NCBI GenBank assembly: GCA_002382525.1
Contig: DFYA01000206.1
Coordinates: forward strand, 6,053 to 23,587
DNA from: Opitutaceae bacterium UBA4094
Lineage (GTDB): Bacteria; Verrucomicrobiota; Verrucomicrobiia; Opitutales; Opitutaceae
Direction of reading: 5' to 3'
Length of the DNA stretch: 17,535 bases
In this document: piece by piece, positions 14,522 through 17,535 of the stretch
How positions within the stretch are numbered: position 1 is the first letter of the stretch
How the letters are laid out: each line of letters opens with the position of its first letter
Made by a program: the position numbers and the translations under genes
The notes under the pieces: generated by a model
What the model was told of the DNA's origin: nothing
Databases searched by the model: none
The model's input: the letters and a program-made list of their open reading frames with translations, nothing else

Positions 14522-17038
14522 TCAGGTCAATTCGCACGCGCCGCCGGCGCAGGCGACGATGTCCTTCAAACTCGTTTCGTCGGTGTGCTCGCGGAGCTTG
14601 GTGTAGTCCACGTGACGCGGCCGTAGCGCGTTCCACTTGGCGATGTCGCCTTCTGTGATGACCTCTTCGCGAGGGGCCTGCGGGTAGGCTTTGTCGCCGG
14701 CGTCTTGGAGCAATGACACGCCGGTGAAGAGCGCGCGGTTCGACCAGATGAAATCCGCCACCGCATCCCACTCGTCGGCCCGCACGGTGCAGGTGTTGGA
14801 CACGTTGTGATGCAACCCCGCGCTGCGCGAATGCGGGTCGCCGCCAGGAATCACCCACGATTGCTGCACGAGCATCACGAGCTGGAGAAACTGGAGCGCG
14901 TTGAGATCCTTGCGGAGGATCGCGCCGTCCGGGGCCTTCACCGGGAACGTAATCACGTCGTCGGTCTGCGGACTGTAAACGGAGGGCTCGGTCATCTGCG
15001 CGTTGATCGACTTGAAGAACGCATACACGGGCTCCTTGCGGTTCGCCTGCACGCGGCGGAAATACTGGCGCGCGTGGTGTGGGTGAATGCCCGACGCGGC
15101 ATCGAGCAGCAGCGAGGCGGTGCCTTCGGGTTTGCAGGTGGTGAGCTTCGCGGCCGAACGAATGCCGATCGCGTCGGCCACGAATTTGTTGGCGGCGCGG
15201 CAGAGGTGCGCGCCTTTGCGCAGGATCTCGGGGTCGAAGAGGACATTGGGGTTGTCCATGAAGCCGCAGATGGAAACGCCGAGGAGCGCGTCGTGTTCGT
15301 TGATCAGGCGCGTGACCGGGCCGAGATACGGCATGTCGGTGTATGCGGCCTGCAACGTGCCGATCACCGTCGCCGAAACACAGGCTTCATAAAAACGCTC
15401 GGGCGTGGTCGCGGCGCGTCCGTTGATCGTGGTGAGATTGCAGTGTTGGAAACCCGAGAGCCGCGTGGTGCCGGGCAAGTCGCCTTTGTAACCCCACGCA
15501 AAGAGCTTCGAGAGTTCCTCGCCGGAGAGTTCCCAATCGATGACCGGGAGCAGGTTGATTTCGGCGCACGGGTTGCAGCCGGCCTCGGGGTGGTCGCAGA
15601 AAAAGAAGCCCGGTTCGCCGAATTCCTTTTGCGCCTTGAAGAGGCGGCGGAAGTGCTCGGCGTTGCGTCCGTCGCGGGCGAGCACGGCGGAGTTGTTGGA
15701 GGCGGAACGCTGCGGATGCGTCTCGAACCAGTTGCCGGTCTTCGCGTCCATCATCTCTTCGTCGTCGGGCGAGAAGAGACAGATGGTGGCGGAGCGACGT
15801 ATTCCCCCGGCCAATACCGCCTTCGCGGCGAACATGTTGATGTCGTAAACCTCGATCGGGCGCAGCGCGCGTCCGGCGGCCTGGTCAAGGATGCCTTCGA
15901 TGCGGGCGAGCGCCTGCTTGAGCGGAAGGTGTCCGGGGGCCTTGCCGCCGGAGGTGCGCAGCGGAGCGCCGCGGGGGCGGATCGAGGAGTAGTTGAACTC
16001 GATCTTTTTGCCGTCGTAAAACGATTCGAAGAGCGCGTGCAGCGCGTCGGCCCAGCCTTCGATGGTGTCTTCGACGTGGTAATGCCACACGGGAAGATCG
16101 TAGGGACTGACACGAGAAGGCAGCGGAGGAAGCAGGGCGACGTGGTGCTTCTGCACGGAAAATCCGACGCCGCAGCCGCTGAGCAGCAGGAAGAGGAATT
16201 CGCGGAAGAACTCGACGCGGTCGACGTTCGCGAAACTGCAATTAAACATGCGCGCGTGGTTCTTGAGGATCGCTTCGCCACCGAACTGCATGGAGCGCAT
16301 GCTGGGCAGCACGCGTTTGGCGGCCACGTCGGCGAACACGCCTTCGATTACGGAGCCGAGTTCGCGACCGCCGAGGGCTTTTTCGAGGAGCGGCGCGGTG
16401 TCGCCGGCGAGCGTCGCGACGGAGACGGGCAACGTGGCGGGGAAACGTTGGGCGAGTTTCGCGCGGAAGAACTCCAGGTGCATCTCGGTCACGCGCTCGA
16501 CGCCTTCGGTGAAGGTTTCGCGGCGGCCGAGATCGGCGCGGTGGCGCGAGTATTTGGCCATCGCGATGTAGTCGGCGAGGCCGCTCTCGTTGTAGGCGGC
16601 GAGGCGGGTAAGCGCACGGCGTTCGCGGTAGAGCATGTAGGCGCGGGCGACTTCCCAGTGGCCGGCGGCGGCGATGGCTTTTTCCACCGCATCCTGGACT
16701 TGTTCAATCGTCGGATGGAGGCCTTGGCGGTAGTGGAGCTCGAGGATCTGCGAGACGGCGCTGGCGATTTGGGTGGCTTCGATGAAGCGGTCGCTGTCGA
16801 GCCCGAAGCAGGCGAGCATGTCGTCGCGGTAAGGGTTGTCGGCCTCCTCGGCGTGCACCTCGCGGAACGCCAAGGCGACGGCTCGCGTGATTTTGTTTTG
16901 GTCGTAACGGACGCGGGATCCATCGCGTTTGACCACCTCGCGGTCGCCGGAAGCGATGTGGCGTTGCAAGACCTGGGAGCCATGGCGTGGGGAGTTGGCG
17001 GAAGCGGACGAAGCGGAAAACGGCGACGCGGGATGCAT
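14522..17038 (-). CDS. nrdJ: Adenosylcobalamin-dependent (class II, RTPR-like) ribonucleotide reductase
   Basis: The 838-residue enzyme reduces ribonucleotides to deoxyribonucleotides in the cytoplasm with an adenosylcobalamin-generated thiyl radical. An ATP-cone (about 33-130, VVKRDGSRVRYDQNKITRAV) precedes the ten-stranded barrel. The active site has Cys267 (MFNCSF), NPCAE with the putative radical Cys491 and Glu493, and Cys533 (HCNLTTING) as the likely partner of Cys267. The usual motif is NPCGE, so Ala replaces Gly. TCKPEGTASLLLDAASGIHPHH is typical of RTPR-type enzymes. The C-terminal CAGGACELT gives a C-x4-C pair (830, 835), as in Lactobacillus RTPR (from memory), for re-reduction by thioredoxin. 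No small-subunit gene is adjacent, which fits class II. The spacing Cys491-Cys533 is about 30 residues longer than I recall for RTPR. Substrate level (di- or triphosphate) is not certain. Confidence 0.9.
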   Translation of the reverse strand: MHPASPFSASSASANSPRHGSQVLQRHIASGDREVVKRDGSRVRYDQNKITRAVALAFREVHAEEADNPYRDDMLACFGLDSDRFIEATQIASAVSQILELHYRQGLHPTIEQVQDAVEKAIAAAGHWEVARAYMLYRERRALTRLAAYNESGLADYIAMAKYSRHRADLGRRETFTEGVERVTEMHLEFFRAKLAQRFPATLPVSVATLAGDTAPLLEKALGGRELGSVIEGVFADVAAKRVLPSMRSMQFGGEAILKNHARMFNCSFANVDRVEFFREFLFLLLSGCGVGFSVQKHHVALLPPLPSRVSPYDLPVWHYHVEDTIEGWADALHALFESFYDGKKIEFNYSSIRPRGAPLRTSGGKAPGHLPLKQALARIEGILDQAAGRALRPIEVYDINMFAAKAVLAGGIRRSATICLFSPDDEEMMDAKTGNWFETHPQRSASNNSAVLARDGRNAEHFRRLFKAQKEFGEPGFFFCDHPEAGCNPCAEINLLPVIDWELSGEELSKLFAWGYKGDLPGTTRLSGFQHCNLTTINGRAATTPERFYEACVSATVIGTLQAAYTDMPYLGPVTRLINEHDALLGVSICGFMDNPNVLFDPEILRKGAHLCRAANKFVADAIGIRSAAKLTTCKPEGTASLLLDAASGIHPHHARQYFRRVQANRKEPVYAFFKSINAQMTEPSVYSPQTDDVITFPVKAPDGAILRKDLNALQFLQLVMLVQQSWVIPGGDPHSRSAGLHHNVSNTCTVRADEWDAVADFIWSNRALFTGVSLLQDAGDKAYPQAPREEVITEGDIAKWNALRPRHVDYTKLREHTDETSLKDIVACAGGACELT

Positions 17039-17126
17039 AGGAATAAGGCGGCGAAAAGCAGGGTTGGAGCAAATGCGGGGGCGTTTTGGGGACGTCGGCC
17101 GCGGTGAGGTGTTTCCCGTTGCAGGT

Positions 17127-17185
17127 CTTGGTTATACCAAGAGGAAGGCGCTGCCCGGGAGGCAATGACCACAAGGGATTGTGGT
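17127..17185 (-). promoter_or_regulatory. Leader region of the reductase gene with two small palindromes
   Basis: On the minus strand, upstream of the reductase ATG, lie ACCACAA-TCCC-TTGTGGT (17168-17185, 7-bp perfect hairpin) and CTTGGT-ATA-ACCAAG (about 17127-17141, 6-bp arms). The second contains TATAAC, which could serve as a -10 box, but no good -35 is at the right distance. Neither resembles an NrdR box, and the leader lacks recognisable cobalamin-riboswitch B12-box features. Their role is open. Confidence 0.3.
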
Positions 17186-17260
17186 TTTCGATGCGTCAAC
17201 CCCCTACAGGTTGTGCCATTCCTACTATAACGGTTCCTTCCCAGTGCGATTCAGATTCGT

Positions 17261-17378
17261 GATTTGGACTGCGGCGAGCCCTCGCCGCTCTTGACGGTCC
17301 GACTCGTCGGACCGCAAAAAAAAGCGGCGCACCGGGGTGCGCCGCCGAAAGCGGAGACAGGTCTCCGCACTCCAAATC
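17261..17378. repeat. 118-bp hairpin element with terminal inverted repeats (MITE/REP-like)
   Basis: The ends GATTTGGACTGCGG (17261-17274) and CCGCACTCCAAATC (17365-17378) are inverted repeats matching 13/14. Inside are four perfect hairpins: GCGGCGAG-CC-CTCGCCGC (17271-17288), CGGTCCGAC-TC-GTCGGACCG (17295-17314), GCGGCGCACC-GG-GGTGCGCCGC (17324-17345) and GCGGAGAC-AG-GTCTCCGC (17351-17368). A related degenerate copy lies at 9376-9430, so it belongs to a dispersed family. No transposase is encoded and no clear target duplication flanks it. Confidence 0.72.
17316..17345 (-). terminator. Intrinsic terminator for the SDR gene, inside the repeat element
   Basis: On the minus strand the 9-10-bp GC stem GCGGCGCACC / GGTGCGCCGC is followed directly by eight T residues (17323-17316). 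It sits about 70 nt past the SDR stop and has the canonical rho-independent form. Confidence 0.75.
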
Positions 17379-17415
17379 GATTATCCGTATCGTCTGCCTC
17401 AGGACCCGCCCTGCC

Positions 17416-17535
17416 TCAGAGCCGCTGCAGGTGAAAACCGCCGTCCACGTCAAACGCGGTGCCGGTCGTGAAGGGAAAGGCGTCGGCGGCGATGGCGCGC
17501 ACGGCGCGACCGATGTCCTCGGGCTTGCCCCAACG
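17416..17535 (-). CDS. SDR-family oxidoreductase, C-terminal 39 residues (5' partial)
   Basis: Only the end is in the window: RWGKPEDIGRAV, then AADAFPFTTGTAFDVDGGFHLQRL and TGA at 17416-17418. The pattern R-x-G-x-P-E-D-I ... TG-x-x-x-x-VDGG is the hallmark C-terminus of classical short-chain dehydrogenases such as 3-oxoacyl-ACP reductase. These are NAD(P)H-dependent; the substrate cannot be told from this part. A canonical terminator follows within the adjacent repeat element. Confidence 0.85.
   Translation of the reverse strand, partial: RWGKPEDIGRAVRAIAADAFPFTTGTAFDVDGGFHLQRL

Noticed and set aside
14807..17107. 766-codon plus-strand open frame opposite the ribonucleotide reductase
   Set aside because: It is the antisense shadow of a strongly recognised gene. 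Its product is Gly/Val/Ala/Arg-rich low complexity with no domain; GC-rich codon bias opens such frames.
17039..17260. Cobalamin riboswitch ahead of the B12-dependent reductase
   Set aside because: It was expected from biology, but I could not see the B12 box or the conserved core on the minus strand.
17196..17453. 85-codon minus-strand frame over the repeat element
   Set aside because: It runs through the four hairpins and the SDR end in another frame; clearly non-coding.
1..17535. CRISPR arrays, tRNA or rRNA genes, defence or secretion clusters
   Set aside because: I looked for evenly spaced direct repeats, tRNA-like cloverleaf ends and nuclease/helicase motifs and saw none that hold up.

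Overview
The window is GC-rich bacterial DNA with tightly packed genes, mostly GCC/GGC/CTC-type codons and few clear Shine-Dalgarno sites. The gene content suggests a Verrucomicrobiota bacterium, probably Opitutaceae-like: a multidomain secreted GH16 enzyme, a GH39 enzyme, a secreted SHD1-domain protein, a B12-dependent ribonucleotide reductase and hairpin-rich intergenic repeats. The taxonomic call is inference from gene style, not from a marker gene.

Layout. (1) 1-4017, plus strand: the 3' part of a large secreted GH16 glycanase, then a GH39 glycosidase 13 nt later. This looks like the end of a polysaccharide-degradation operon. (2) 4052-7359, minus strand: an acyl-CoA dehydrogenase-like flavoprotein without the usual catalytic glutamate, followed 2 nt later by a soluble PAS-GAF histidine kinase with a degenerate N-terminal receiver-like region. 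(3) 7537-9308, minus strand: two RNA 2'-O-methyltransferases, RlmM and a SpoU/TrmH-family enzyme, overlapping as GTGA. (4) 9309-10682: a 393-nt spacer with a degenerate dispersed-repeat copy, then a single-pass, proline-rich GspB-like protein. (5) 10683-14521: a visibly less GC-rich stretch of small secreted or membrane proteins, several disrupted. It holds an SHD1 protein, a frameshifted lipoprotein, a truncated DUF2165-like fragment, three apparently intact small membrane/secreted genes and a broken secreted protein. (6) 14522-17038, minus strand: a class II (RTPR-like) ribonucleotide reductase with an ATP cone. (7) 17039-17415: its leader and a 118-bp hairpin element with terminal inverted repeats that contains a terminator. 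(8) 17416-17535: the C-terminal end of an SDR oxidoreductase.

The most unusual observation is in the GH16 protein. A DNRLRE/CBM96-type domain is inserted inside the catalytic fold, and its own segments are in circularly permuted order: the usual N-terminal segment comes after the usual C-terminal one. The second is the 118-bp element at 17261-17378, which combines 13/14 matching terminal inverted repeats, four perfect hairpins and a T8 terminator. A second degenerate copy near 9376-9430 keeps one hairpin through a paired base change. I found no complete mobile element, CRISPR array, rRNA or tRNA gene, and no defence system.
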